DNA of 11,532 nt from RGIG426 sp045600765 (GTDB lineage: Bacteria; Bacillota; Clostridia; Oscillospirales; Acutalibacteraceae): NCBI GenBank assembly GCA_045600765.1, contig JAZRYM010000036.1, positions 1-11,532 on the forward strand. The letters are read 5' to 3'. The translations under genes were made by a program, and so were the position numbers. The notes under the pieces were generated by a model. It searched no databases. It worked only from the letters and a program-made list of their open reading frames with translations, and was not told where the DNA came from. Below are positions 4,959 to 11,532 of the stretch, one piece after another (positions within the stretch are counted from its first letter, which is position 1; each line of letters starts with the position of its first letter).

Positions 4959-5713
4959 TGGTTCATTTTTGCCTTTTCGCCGATGTATTCCACCGGCATC
5001 ACAATCGCCGCCGGCGTGAGTTTTGCAAGCAGGTTCATCGCGTGCGGGATGAAGCCGGGAAGCACCACGCCTTTGCCGGCGAAAATGCCGTCCACCGCGA
5101 GGCGGGCGCAGGTTTGCGCCGTCATCGACGGAATGCGGAAAGTAGCGTTCGCCACGTCGTTAAATTCGGTGGAGACGGGGCCGGGACACAGCACCGCCAC
5201 GCGCACGGGTTTGCGCTGTTTTTTCAGCTCGTAGTTGACCGCGCGGGACAGACTTTGGACGTACGCCTTTGTCGCGCCGTAGGCGGCGAGCAGAGGTACG
5301 GGCGCAAAAGAGGCGATGCTCGACACGTTGAGAATGGTGCCCTCGCTCATCGTTTTTGCGAACAGTTTGGTTAAAATGTGCACCGCGGTGACGTTCGTTT
5401 GAATCATATCCAGTTCGTCTTCGAGCGCAATGTCGGAAAAATAGCCCATTTTACCGAATCCCGCGCAGTTGACCACGATTTGCGGGTCAAACGGCAGGCA
5501 AGCGGCATGAAGCGCGCGCACTTGGCGCTCGTTTGTGAGGTCGGTCTGTTTCACAATCACGTGACAGCTGTAGTCGGCGGCGAGTTCCGCGCCGATTTCC
5601 TGCAACCGTTCGAGCCGCCGCGCCGCCAAAATCAAGTCGCATCCGCACGCGGCAAAACAGCGCGCCATTTCACGCCCGATGCCGCTCGAAGCGCCGGTAA
5701 CCAAAACATACAT
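4955..5713 (-). CDS. Classical short-chain dehydrogenase/reductase (DltE/YqjQ-like)
   Basis: This 252-residue NAD(P)-dependent oxidoreductase has a Rossmann nucleotide-binding motif TGASSGIGR (6-14), with Arg32-Arg33 after the second strand favouring NADP(H). It also has the D-L pair at 58-59, NCAG (82-85), Asn107, the catalytic Ser132, Tyr145 and Lys149 in YGATK, and CPGPVSTEF (176-184). The length is standard for classical SDRs. The C-terminal segment at about 218-245 is hydrophobic (VVLPGFIPHAMNLLAKLTPAAIVMPVEY), as in DltE-like members. The substrate is unknown. The ATG at 5711-5713 follows GAAAGGCGG; an earlier in-frame ATG at 5764 lies inside the promoter and is rejected. The stop overlaps the rsmF start by 4 nt, so the two form one operon, although there is no obvious metabolic link between them. 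Confidence 0.88.
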   Translation of the reverse strand: MYVLVTGASSGIGREMARCFAACGCDLILAARRLERLQEIGAELAADYSCHVIVKQTDLTNERQVRALHAACLPFDPQIVVNCAGFGKMGYFSDIALEDELDMIQTNVTAVHILTKLFAKTMSEGTILNVSSIASFAPVPLLAAYGATKAYVQSLSRAVNYELKKQRKPVRVAVLCPGPVSTEFNDVANATFRIPSMTAQTCARLAVDGIFAGKGVVLPGFIPHAMNLLAKLTPAAIVMPVEYIGEKAKMNQ

Positions 5714-5746
5714 AGTCTTTTCCGCCTTTCGTTTTTGTTTGTGTTT

Positions 5747-5775
5747 ATTGTACCACAGTTGCATAAAAGGTGCAA
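5747..5775 (-). promoter_or_regulatory. Sigma-A promoter of the SDR-rsmF operon
   Basis: Read on the minus strand, TTGCAC (5770-5775), a 17-bp spacer and TACAAT (5747-5752) form a strong housekeeping promoter. Transcription would start near 5740, giving a leader of about 27 nt. The -35 box is 47 bp away from that of the divergent his promoter. Confidence 0.8.
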
Positions 5776-5822
5776 GAGGGAATAGGAACGAATAAAAAAC
5801 ATAAAAAAATCCAAATTTTCTC

Positions 5823-5851
5823 TTGACTTTACCGCTTTACCGTGCTAAACT
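5823..5851 (+). promoter_or_regulatory. Sigma-A promoter of the histidine operon
   Basis: TTGACT (5823-5828), a 17-bp spacer and TAAACT (5846-5851) make a good sigma-A promoter with a predicted start near 5858, about 23 nt upstream of the first ATG. The leader is too short for a T-box, a leader peptide or a riboswitch, so regulation is expected at the level of initiation. The spacer contains two tandem copies of CTTTACCG (5827-5834 and 5835-5842). Confidence 0.82.
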
Positions 5852-5858
5852 GATAGCA
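5843..5858 (+). promoter_or_regulatory. Candidate operator: inverted repeat over the his -10 box
   Basis: TGCTA (5843-5847) and TAGCA (5854-5858) are perfect inverted repeats separated by 6 bp. They span the -10 box and the predicted start point, a place where a bound protein would block RNA polymerase. The first gene downstream encodes a TrpR-like helix-turn-helix protein, the natural candidate ligand. The palindrome is seen; the binding partner is inferred. TrpR itself uses a CTAG-centred site, so this is not a copy of the trp operator. Confidence 0.45.
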
Positions 5859-5880
5859 TAATGAATTGGGAGGCGAAACG

Positions 5881-6177
5881 ATGACCTATTCCGATGCATC
5901 CACGAAACGGCTTTGTCGCGCGATTGCCGCGATGAACACGCCCGACGAAGTGGGCGCGCTGCTTTCGGATTTGTGTACCATCAAAGAAATCCAAGATATG
6001 GCGCAGCGGTTGGACACCGCGGTGCAACTGAATAACAAGTGCAGTTACCAAAAAATCGCCGCCGAGGTGGGGGTAAGCACCGCCACCATCAGCCGTGTCA
6101 ACCGCGCTCTCACCTATGGCGAGGGCGGGTATCAACTCGCGCTTGAACGATTGGCAGAAAAGGAGAACACGAAATGA
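5881..6177 (+). CDS. yerC: YerC/YecD-family TrpR-like regulator, probable histidine operon repressor
   Basis: This 98-residue all-helical DNA-binding protein matches the YerC/YecD branch of the Trp repressor superfamily in length (about 100 aa) and in sequence. It has an N-terminal dimerisation part (RLCRAIAAMNTPDEVGALLSDLCTIKEI, about 10-37), then MAQRLDTAVQL (40-50), and a helix-turn-helix YQKIAAEVGVSTATISRVNR (56-75). TrpR-family regulators at the head of histidine operons in Firmicutes have been proposed, from comparative genomics, to repress these genes in response to histidine (sometimes called HisR). The ATG at 5881 has GGGAGG at 5868-5873; an in-frame TTG at 5866 lies ahead of that site and is rejected. 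Its TGA overlaps the hisZG ATG (ATGA), so it is the first cistron of the operon it probably controls, through the palindrome at 5843-5858. Confidence 0.85.
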   Translation: MTYSDASTKRLCRAIAAMNTPDEVGALLSDLCTIKEIQDMAQRLDTAVQLNNKCSYQKIAAEVGVSTATISRVNRALTYGEGGYQLALERLAEKENTK

Positions 6178-7724
6178 ATATCAGCGATTCGGTCTTAAAA
6201 AGCGGCGAAAAAATCGTCTTTTGCCTGCGGGAACTGTACGCGCGCAAAGGCTTCTCGCCCTATCGAATGAGCAAGTTTGAAGAATACGATTTATACGCCA
6301 AAAACAAGGACTTTTTAGTGTCGGACAACGTGCTGACCTTTACCGATTCGGACGGCAAACTGATGGCACTCAAACCGGACGTCACGCTGTCTATCATCCA
6401 CAACAGTTTGGACGAGCCGTATGTTACGCGCAAGGTGTTTTACGACGAAAACGTCTACCGTGCGCAGGGTGGCAACGAGCCGTTCCGCGAGATTTTGCAA
6501 ATGGGCGTGGAATGTTTCGGCGCGGTGGGCGATGCCGAAGTGGGCGAGGTGTTGAGCCTTGCGGCGGAGAGTCTGCGTGCCCTCGGGTCGGACGGTGTGC
6601 TTGCCGTGTCCGACCTCGGATTGCTGGAAAGCGTTGTTGCGCGCCTGCAACTCGGAACGCGGGATACCAAGGCGCTGTACCGTGCGCTTGCGGAGAAAAA
6701 CCGGCACGAAATGGAGGCGCTTTGCGCCGCGTGCGCCGACCGCGAGGCGGTGGAAACGCTCGATACGCTGACAAAGCTGTACGGCACGCCGAGCGAGGTG
6801 TTGCCGATGCTCGACACGCTCTTTACGGGCGACGCCGACTACGCGCGCTTCCGTGCGGTGCTGTCCGCGGCGAACACGCCGGAACTGCGGGTGGATTTCT
6901 CCATTTTGGGCGACGTCAACTACTACAACGGCATTGTGTTCAAAGGCTTTTTGCAAAACGTGCCCAAAGCGGTGCTGTCGGGCGGGCAATACGACCGCTT
7001 GATGCAAAAGATGAAGCGCCGCTCGAAAGCGATTGGTTTTGCGGTGTATACCGACGCGCTTGAACGGGTGGAGGAGGTCGAAACTTCCGCAGACGACGGG
7101 TTCCTCAACGTGGCGCTTCCGAAAGGGCGGCTCGGCGAACGGGTGTATGCGATGTTCGCCGAAGCGGGATTCCCGTGCCCGTCCATTTTGGAGCCGAACC
7201 GCAAACTGATTTTTGAAAATCCCGACAAAAAGGTGCGTTATTTCTGGGTGAAACCGTCCGACGTGGCGATTTACGTGGAGCGCGGCGCCGCCGACGTAGG
7301 CGTGTGCGGCAAGGACATTTTGCTGGAATACGAGCCGGATGTGTACGAACTGTTTGACCTGCACACCGGCGTGTGCAAAATGGCGGTAGCGGGCCCGAAA
7401 GCGTTTGCCGACGATACGTCGAAAACCTTGCGCGTGGCGACCAAATTCAGTAACATTGCGAAGAACTATTATCGCGGCAAAGGGCGCGACATCGACATCA
7501 TTCACCTGAACGGGTCGATTGAGATTGCGCCGATTTTGGGGTTGTCGGACGTGATTGTGGATATTGTGGAAACGGGCGCGACCTTGCGCGAGAACAACTT
7601 GGAAGTGCTTGAAGACATCGTGCCTATCAGCGCGCGCCTTATCTCCAACAAGGCGTCGTTCAAGTTTAAGAGCGCGGCGATTAACCGCGTGGTTGCCGGA
7701 TTTTCCGCAAATTTGGAGGAATAA
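6174..7724 (+). CDS. hisG: HisZ-HisG fusion: ATP phosphoribosyltransferase with regulatory domain
   Basis: This 516-residue protein joins two subunits that are usually separate. Residues 1 to about 305 are HisZ, a catalytically inactive histidyl-tRNA synthetase paralogue. They include the motif-2-like LKPDVTLSI (66-74), YRAQGGNEPFREILQMGVEC (95-114), YNGIVFKGFL (251-260), LSGGQYDRL (268-276) and the motif-3-like KAIGFAV (285-291). Residues about 308-516 are short-form HisG, with LNVALPKGRL (311-320), GAADVGVCGKDIL (371-383) and the PRPP-binding DIVETGATLRENNL (463-476). It condenses ATP with PRPP, the first and feedback-controlled step of histidine synthesis. Short HisG enzymes need HisZ for activity and for histidine inhibition, so a fusion fixes the pair at 1:1. 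The junction at about 300-309 (EEVETSADDG) is acidic and short, and no internal stop or frameshift is present. hisD follows after 3 nt. Confidence 0.93.
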   Translation: MNISDSVLKSGEKIVFCLRELYARKGFSPYRMSKFEEYDLYAKNKDFLVSDNVLTFTDSDGKLMALKPDVTLSIIHNSLDEPYVTRKVFYDENVYRAQGGNEPFREILQMGVECFGAVGDAEVGEVLSLAAESLRALGSDGVLAVSDLGLLESVVARLQLGTRDTKALYRALAEKNRHEMEALCAACADREAVETLDTLTKLYGTPSEVLPMLDTLFTGDADYARFRAVLSAANTPELRVDFSILGDVNYYNGIVFKGFLQNVPKAVLSGGQYDRLMQKMKRRSKAIGFAVYTDALERVEEVETSADDGFLNVALPKGRLGERVYAMFAEAGFPCPSILEPNRKLIFENPDKKVRYFWVKPSDVAIYVERGAADVGVCGKDILLEYEPDVYELFDLHTGVCKMAVAGPKAFADDTSKTLRVATKFSNIAKNYYRGKGRDIDIIHLNGSIEIAPILGLSDVIVDIVETGATLRENNLEVLEDIVPISARLISNKASFKFKSAAINRVVAGFSANLEE

Positions 7725-7727
7725 GCG

Positions 7728-9002
7728 ATGATAAAAATTCTCAAATACGGGCAGGTCGCGAACGACGAGATTTTCGCGCGGGTGACACCCAGTTTCAACG
7801 TGACCGACATTGTGGCGGACATTATCGACAACGTCCGCGAAAACGGCGACAAAGCGCTGTTTGAATACGGCGAAAAATTCGATAAGGCGAAACTCTCCAC
7901 CCTGCTTGTCTCTAAAGAGGAAATGGACGAGGCTGTGGCGGCGGTGGAACCGGAATTTTTGGAAATTCTCAAAAAAGCGGCGGCGAACATCCGCAGGTTC
8001 CACGAACAGCAAAAGCGGGAGGGATTCCGCCTGGATGCGCCGGACGGCACGGTGATTGGTCAGCGGGTGCTTCCCGTTGACCGCGCGGGACTGTATGTGC
8101 CCGGCGGCACGGCGGCGTATCCGTCCACCGTGCTGATGGACGCGATTCCCGCGAAAATCGCCGGTGTACGCGAAGTGGTGATTACCACTCCGCCGCGCGC
8201 GGACGGCACGGTGAACCCCGCCATTTTGGCGGCGGCATCGGTCGCGGGCGTGGATAAAATCTACAAAGTCGGCGGCGCGCAGGCGATTGCCGCCCTCGCT
8301 TACGGCACCGAGAGCATTCCGCAGGTCGATAAAATCGTCGGCCCGGGCAATGCCTTTGTTGCTGAGGCGAAAAAGCAGGTGTTCGGGCGGGTATCCATTG
8401 ATATGATTGCGGGCCCGAGCGAGATTATGATTGTGTCGGACGGCAAAAGTGACCCGCGCCACTTGGCGGCGGATTTGCTGTCGCAGGCGGAGCACGACAA
8501 ATTGGCGTCCGCCGTGCTGGTGACCGACAGTATGGCGTTGGCGCAGGCGGTGCAAGCGGAACTCGAAGTGCAAATCCCCCTGCTCGAACGGGCGGAGATT
8601 GCGCGCGAGTCGATTGACCAAAACGGCAAAATCATCGTGGCGGACAACCTCGATTTGGTGATTGACATCGCGAACGAAATCGCGCCGGAACACCTCGAAC
8701 TGTGCGTGGATGAGCCGTTCGCCGTGCTCGAAAAGGTGCGGCACGCGGGCTCGGTGTTCCTCGGGCGCAACTGTCCCGAGGCGCTCGGCGACTACTTTGC
8801 CGGCCCGAACCACACCCTGCCGACGAGCGGAACGGCGAAATTTTCCAGCCCGCTGTCGGTGGACGATTTTGTGAAGAAAATGCAATTTACGTATTATACC
8901 AAAGAGGCGCTGGCGGCGGTCGCAAACGACGTTTCGACCTTTGCAACCAAAGAGGGCTTGACCGCCCATGCGAAAAGCGCCGTCATCCGAACGGAGGGTT
9001 GA
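7728..9002 (+). CDS. hisD: Histidinol dehydrogenase
   Basis: This 424-residue zinc enzyme oxidises L-histidinol to L-histidine in two NAD-dependent steps, the last reactions of the pathway. It shows GPGNAFVAEAKKQVFGRVSI (205-224), AGPSEI (228-233) and LLSQAEHD (250-257), which carries the metal ligands Gln253 and His256. The catalytic Glu321-His322 sits in PEHLEL, followed by NCPEALGDYFAGPNHTLPT in pattern (348-366) with metal ligand Asp355, and a fourth ligand, His414, near the C-terminus (LTAHAK). The length is normal. The ATG at 7728 is preceded by GGAGG inside the last codons of hisZG, 3 nt after its stop; hisC starts 1 nt after the hisD stop. Confidence 0.97.
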   Translation: MIKILKYGQVANDEIFARVTPSFNVTDIVADIIDNVRENGDKALFEYGEKFDKAKLSTLLVSKEEMDEAVAAVEPEFLEILKKAAANIRRFHEQQKREGFRLDAPDGTVIGQRVLPVDRAGLYVPGGTAAYPSTVLMDAIPAKIAGVREVVITTPPRADGTVNPAILAAASVAGVDKIYKVGGAQAIAALAYGTESIPQVDKIVGPGNAFVAEAKKQVFGRVSIDMIAGPSEIMIVSDGKSDPRHLAADLLSQAEHDKLASAVLVTDSMALAQAVQAELEVQIPLLERAEIARESIDQNGKIIVADNLDLVIDIANEIAPEHLELCVDEPFAVLEKVRHAGSVFLGRNCPEALGDYFAGPNHTLPTSGTAKFSSPLSVDDFVKKMQFTYYTKEALAAVANDVSTFATKEGLTAHAKSAVIRTEG

Positions 9003-9003
9003 T

Positions 9004-10068
9004 ATGAGCCGATTTTTCAGCGACAAATTTGCCGCACTTACCCCGTATACGCCCGGCGAACAGCCGCGCGAACGGAAGTATGTGAAACTGAACACCAACG
9101 AATCGCCGTTTCCGCCGTCACCCATTGCCCAGCGGTTGGCGCGCCAAGCGGCGGGCGATTTGCAACTGTATTCCGACCCGACTTGCCGCGACCTCGTCGC
9201 CGCGGGTGCGGAATATTATGGGGTGGAGCCGGACGAACTGTTGTTTTTCAACGGGTCGGACGATGCGATTGGGTTTGCGTTTAACGCGTTTTGCGACGAG
9301 CAAACGCCCGCCCTCTTTCCGAATATCACGTACAGTTTCTATCCCGTGGCGGCGGCGTTTAACCGCGTACCGTACGAGACGAAACCGCTTAACGTCGATT
9401 TTACCTTGAATATCGCCGACTATTGCGGCGCGGGAAAGACGATTTTTCTCGCGAACCCCAACGCGCCGACGGGCGTGGTGCTGTCGCGCAACGAGGTGGA
9501 GGAGATTGTCAAGTCGAACCGGGACAACGTCGTGGTGGTGGACGAGGCGTATGTGGATTTCGGCGCGGAAAGCGCCGTGCCGCTTATTAAAAAATACGAC
9601 AATCTGCTTGTTTGCCAAACGCTGTCAAAATCGCGTTCGCTCGCAGGTGGACGGCTCGGTGTGGCGATTGGCAACCGTGACCTTATCGCCGACCTCAACA
9701 CCCTCAAATATTCGACCAACCCCTACAACGTCAACCGTATGACGATGGCGGCGGGTATCGGCGCGTTTTGCGACGGCGACTATTTTGAGAAAAACTGCCG
9801 CGCGATTATGGATAACCGCGCGTGGGCGGAAGCGGAACTGAAAGCGCTCGGGTTTGTGATGACCGACTCGAAAGCGAATTTCCTTTTCGCAAAACACCCG
9901 CAAATGGGCGGGCTTGCCCTCTACAACGCCCTGCGCGAACAAGGGGTGCTGGTGCGCCACTTTGAAACGGAGTTACTGCGCGATTACAACCGCATTACGG
10001 TCGGCTCGCGCGAGGAGATGGAAGCGCTCGTTGCGGCGCTGAAAACGATTTTGGGGGTGGCGAAATGA
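9004..10068 (+). CDS. hisC: Histidinol-phosphate aminotransferase
   Basis: This 354-residue fold-type I PLP enzyme transfers an amino group from glutamate to imidazole-acetol phosphate, giving histidinol phosphate. Visible signatures are KLNTNESPFPPSP (28-40), LFFNGSDDAI (80-89), NPNAPTG (151-157), the PLP-contacting Asp180 in VVVDEAYVDF (177-186), and the Schiff-base Lys209 in TLSKSRSLAGGRLG (206-219) with phosphate-binding Arg217. The C-terminal NFLFAKHP region and ITVG near the end are also typical. The ATG at 9004 follows GGAGGG at 8993-8998, and the reading frame upstream of it is inside hisD. It overlaps the next gene by 4 nt (ATGA). Confidence 0.95.
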   Translation: MSRFFSDKFAALTPYTPGEQPRERKYVKLNTNESPFPPSPIAQRLARQAAGDLQLYSDPTCRDLVAAGAEYYGVEPDELLFFNGSDDAIGFAFNAFCDEQTPALFPNITYSFYPVAAAFNRVPYETKPLNVDFTLNIADYCGAGKTIFLANPNAPTGVVLSRNEVEEIVKSNRDNVVVVDEAYVDFGAESAVPLIKKYDNLLVCQTLSKSRSLAGGRLGVAIGNRDLIADLNTLKYSTNPYNVNRMTMAAGIGAFCDGDYFEKNCRAIMDNRAWAEAELKALGFVMTDSKANFLFAKHPQMGGLALYNALREQGVLVRHFETELLRDYNRITVGSREEMEALVAALKTILGVAK

Positions 10069-10652
10069 GACAGGCTACGGTCAACCGCAAAACGGCGGAA
10101 ACGGACATCGCGCTTACCTTGAACCTCGACGGCAGCGGCAAAAGCACCATCGACACCGGCGTGGGATTTCTCAACCATATGCTGACCCTGTTTGCCTCGC
10201 ACGGGCGGTTTGATTTGACCGTCCGATGTGTCGGCGACATCGACGTGGACGACCACCACACGGTGGAGGACATCGGCATCGCCCTCGGTACCGCGTTTTG
10301 CGACGCGCTCGGTGACAAGCGGGGGATTCATCGCTACGGCGACACCGCGCTTCCGATGGACGAAACGCTGATTTTGTCGGCGGTGGACTTTTCGGGCCGC
10401 GATTTTCTCGGCTTTGCGCTCGACATCCCGACCGAAAAGGTGGGCACGTTCGACACCGAACTGGTGGAGGAATTTTGGCTCGGTTTTGTGCGGCAGGCGC
10501 ATTGCGCCTTGCACCTGCGCTCGCTGTGCGGCAAAAACGCCCACCACATCATTGAAGGCGCGTTCAAATCGGTTGCCCGCAGTTTGCGGCAGGCGGTGGC
10601 GATTGACGCTGAATTTAAGGACGAAATCCCGTCCACCAAAGGGGTGCTGTAA
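10065..10652 (+). CDS. hisB: Imidazoleglycerol-phosphate dehydratase
   Basis: This 195-residue monofunctional HisB dehydrates imidazoleglycerol phosphate to imidazole-acetol phosphate. It contains the paired metal-binding repeats of the family: GFLNHMLTLFASHGRFDL (34-51) and DDHHTVEDIGIALG (62-75), then GIHRYG (87-92), with a second-half NAHHIIEGAFKSVARSLRQA (159-178). These histidine and glutamate clusters coordinate two manganese ions. No phosphatase domain is attached, unlike the bifunctional HisB of enteric bacteria, so histidinol-phosphatase must be encoded elsewhere. The start codon overlaps the hisC stop (ATGA), and the stop shares one base with the hisH ATG (TAATG). Confidence 0.97.
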   Translation: MRQATVNRKTAETDIALTLNLDGSGKSTIDTGVGFLNHMLTLFASHGRFDLTVRCVGDIDVDDHHTVEDIGIALGTAFCDALGDKRGIHRYGDTALPMDETLILSAVDFSGRDFLGFALDIPTEKVGTFDTELVEEFWLGFVRQAHCALHLRSLCGKNAHHIIEGAFKSVARSLRQAVAIDAEFKDEIPSTKGVL

Positions 10653-11278
10653 TGACCGCGATTATTGACTACGGCGTGGGAAATCTGTTTTCCCTTGTGT
10701 CGTCCTTTGAAAAAATCGGCGAAAAAGCCGTGATTACTGCCGACCCCGCGGTGTTAGAGAGTGCCGAACGGGTCATTTTGCCCGGTGTCGGCGCGTTTAA
10801 GGATGCCGCCGACAAGCTGAATGCCTCGGGTCTTGTGCCTGCACTGAAAGCGCAAATCGCAAAGGGCAAGCCGGTGATGGGCATTTGCCTCGGTATGCAG
10901 CTGCTTTTTGACAAAAGCTATGAATACGGCGAGCACGACGGCCTGGGACTTATCTCCGGCGAAATTCGCCCGATTGCCGACCGTGTAAGCGACTTAAAAA
11001 TCCCGCATATGGGTTGGAACGCGCTCACCTTTGAGCAGGGACAGCACCCGCTGTTTTGCTATATCCACGAGGGCGATTGTGTCTACTTTGTCCACTCGTT
11101 TTGCGCGGTCAACTGCGAAAAAGACCGCATCGCGTGGTCGGAATACGGCACAGACATCACCGCGGCGGTGGCAAAAGGCAATGTGATGGGCTGTCAGTTC
11201 CACCCGGAGAAAAGCGGGGATGTGGGGCTCGCGATTTTGCGGGCATTTTGTGAGATGAAGGAGGGGTCGCTGTGCTGA
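10652..11278 (+). CDS. hisH: Imidazole glycerol phosphate synthase, glutaminase subunit HisH
   Basis: This 208-residue class I glutamine amidotransferase supplies ammonia to HisF, which closes the imidazole ring. It begins MTAIIDYGVGNLFSL, contains LPGVGAFKDA (43-52), the nucleophile Cys79 in GICLGMQLLF (77-86), the loop HMGWNAL (119-125), and completes the triad with His184 and Glu186 in QFHPEKSG (182-189). The length and motifs are typical and all catalytic residues are intact. It overlaps hisB by 1 nt and hisA by 7 nt. The partner hisF is not in the window and is probably just downstream of hisA. Confidence 0.97.
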   Translation: MTAIIDYGVGNLFSLVSSFEKIGEKAVITADPAVLESAERVILPGVGAFKDAADKLNASGLVPALKAQIAKGKPVMGICLGMQLLFDKSYEYGEHDGLGLISGEIRPIADRVSDLKIPHMGWNALTFEQGQHPLFCYIHEGDCVYFVHSFCAVNCEKDRIAWSEYGTDITAAVAKGNVMGCQFHPEKSGDVGLAILRAFCEMKEGSLC

Positions 11279-11532
11279 TTTTCCCGGCAATCGACTTATA
11301 CGAGGGGAAAGCGGTACGCCTTTACAAAGGCGAATACGCGCAAAAGACGGTTTACAACAACAATCCCCTCGAAGTCATCGAAGATTTCAAAAAATGCGGT
11401 GCCACCCACGTCCATTTGGTGGACTTGGAGGGCGCAAAAACGGGCGGCACACCGAACTTTGACACGGTGGCGCGCCTGAAAGCGGAAAGCGGGCTGTTTT
11501 GCGAAATCGGCGGCGGCATCCGTACAATGCAA
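11272..11532 (+). CDS. hisA: ProFAR isomerase HisA, N-terminal part (cut by window edge)
   Basis: A GTG at 11272 opens a frame that runs to the window edge, giving 87 residues of a (beta/alpha)8 isomerase. It catalyses the Amadori rearrangement of ProFAR to PRFAR. Diagnostic segments are FPAIDLYEGKAVRLYKGEY (4-22) with catalytic Asp8, FKKCGATHVHLVDLEGAK (43-60) and EIGGGIRTMQ (78-87). There is no ATG near the start; the GTG has an excellent AAGGAGGGG (11258-11266) at the right distance and lies 7 nt inside hisH, so termination-reinitiation coupling is likely. The remaining two thirds of the protein are outside the window. HisF is a homologue, but the order after hisH and the LYEGKAVRLYKG pattern favour HisA. 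Confidence 0.95.
   Translation, partial: MLIFPAIDLYEGKAVRLYKGEYAQKTVYNNNPLEVIEDFKKCGATHVHLVDLEGAKTGGTPNFDTVARLKAESGLFCEIGGGIRTMQ

Noticed and set aside
5714..5880. A T-box, riboswitch or leader-peptide attenuator controlling the his operon.
   Set aside because: The predicted leader is about 23 nt, with no terminator hairpin and no run of His codons before the first gene.
6315..9125. A 936-codon open frame on the minus strand, antisense to hisZG, hisD and the start of hisC.
   Set aside because: It lies fully opposite three enzymes with intact catalytic motifs, is rich in Arg, His and Gln as expected from an antisense frame of GC-rich coding DNA, has no recognisable domain, and crosses gene boundaries.

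Overview
The window looks like chromosomal DNA from an endospore-forming, fairly GC-rich member of the Clostridia (Firmicutes). The signs are the sporulation genes yqfC, yqfD and ylbJ, strong GGAGG-type ribosome binding sites, sigma-A promoters with 17-bp spacers, a HisZ-dependent short-form HisG, and a TrpR-like YerC regulator. Intergenic repeats of a kind I associate with gut Oscillospirales and related groups point the same way. The exact genus cannot be read from the sequence.

Layout. Positions 1-359 (minus strand) hold the start of yqfD (cut by the window edge) and the complete yqfC, with a sigma-E-like promoter at 389-417. Divergent from these, 456-1520 is ylbJ, an integral membrane sporulation protein, followed by a 72-residue cysteine-rich protein (1575-1793) with its own sigma-A-type promoter. 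A strong hairpin terminator (1813-1839) separates this pair from the convergent gene at 1867-2721, a two-domain DUF11 protein without a signal peptide. Upstream of it lies about 0.85 kb with no credible gene. That stretch is filled with several repeat types: a heptamer tandem repeat, eight copies of a GTAGGG-type unit, a 23-bp direct repeat and a 103-bp palindrome that can fold as a cloverleaf.

Next is a minus-strand two-gene operon, a short-chain dehydrogenase (4955-5713) overlapping an RsmF-type rRNA m5C methyltransferase (3579-4958). It has a clean sigma-A promoter and a terminator at 3534-3574.

Divergent from that operon, a sigma-A promoter (5823-5851) drives a histidine biosynthesis operon that runs off the right edge: yerC-type TrpR-like regulator, hisZ-hisG fusion, hisD, hisC, hisB, hisH, hisA (partial). 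The genes overlap by 1-7 nt or are separated by 1-3 nt, so they are probably one translationally coupled transcript. Together they cover PRPP + ATP condensation (HisZG), the ring-forming glutaminase and an isomerase (HisH, HisA), dehydration (HisB), transamination (HisC) and the final oxidation (HisD). hisF, hisI/hisE and a histidinol-phosphatase are not seen and may lie beyond the window.

The most notable points are the single-chain HisZ-HisG enzyme, a perfect 5-bp inverted repeat overlapping the his promoter -10 box that could be the operator of the regulator encoded immediately downstream, a possible sporulation link for the DUF11 protein, and the structured repeat cluster. I see no phage, transposase, CRISPR array, tRNA or rRNA, and nothing that clearly amounts to an undescribed multi-gene system.
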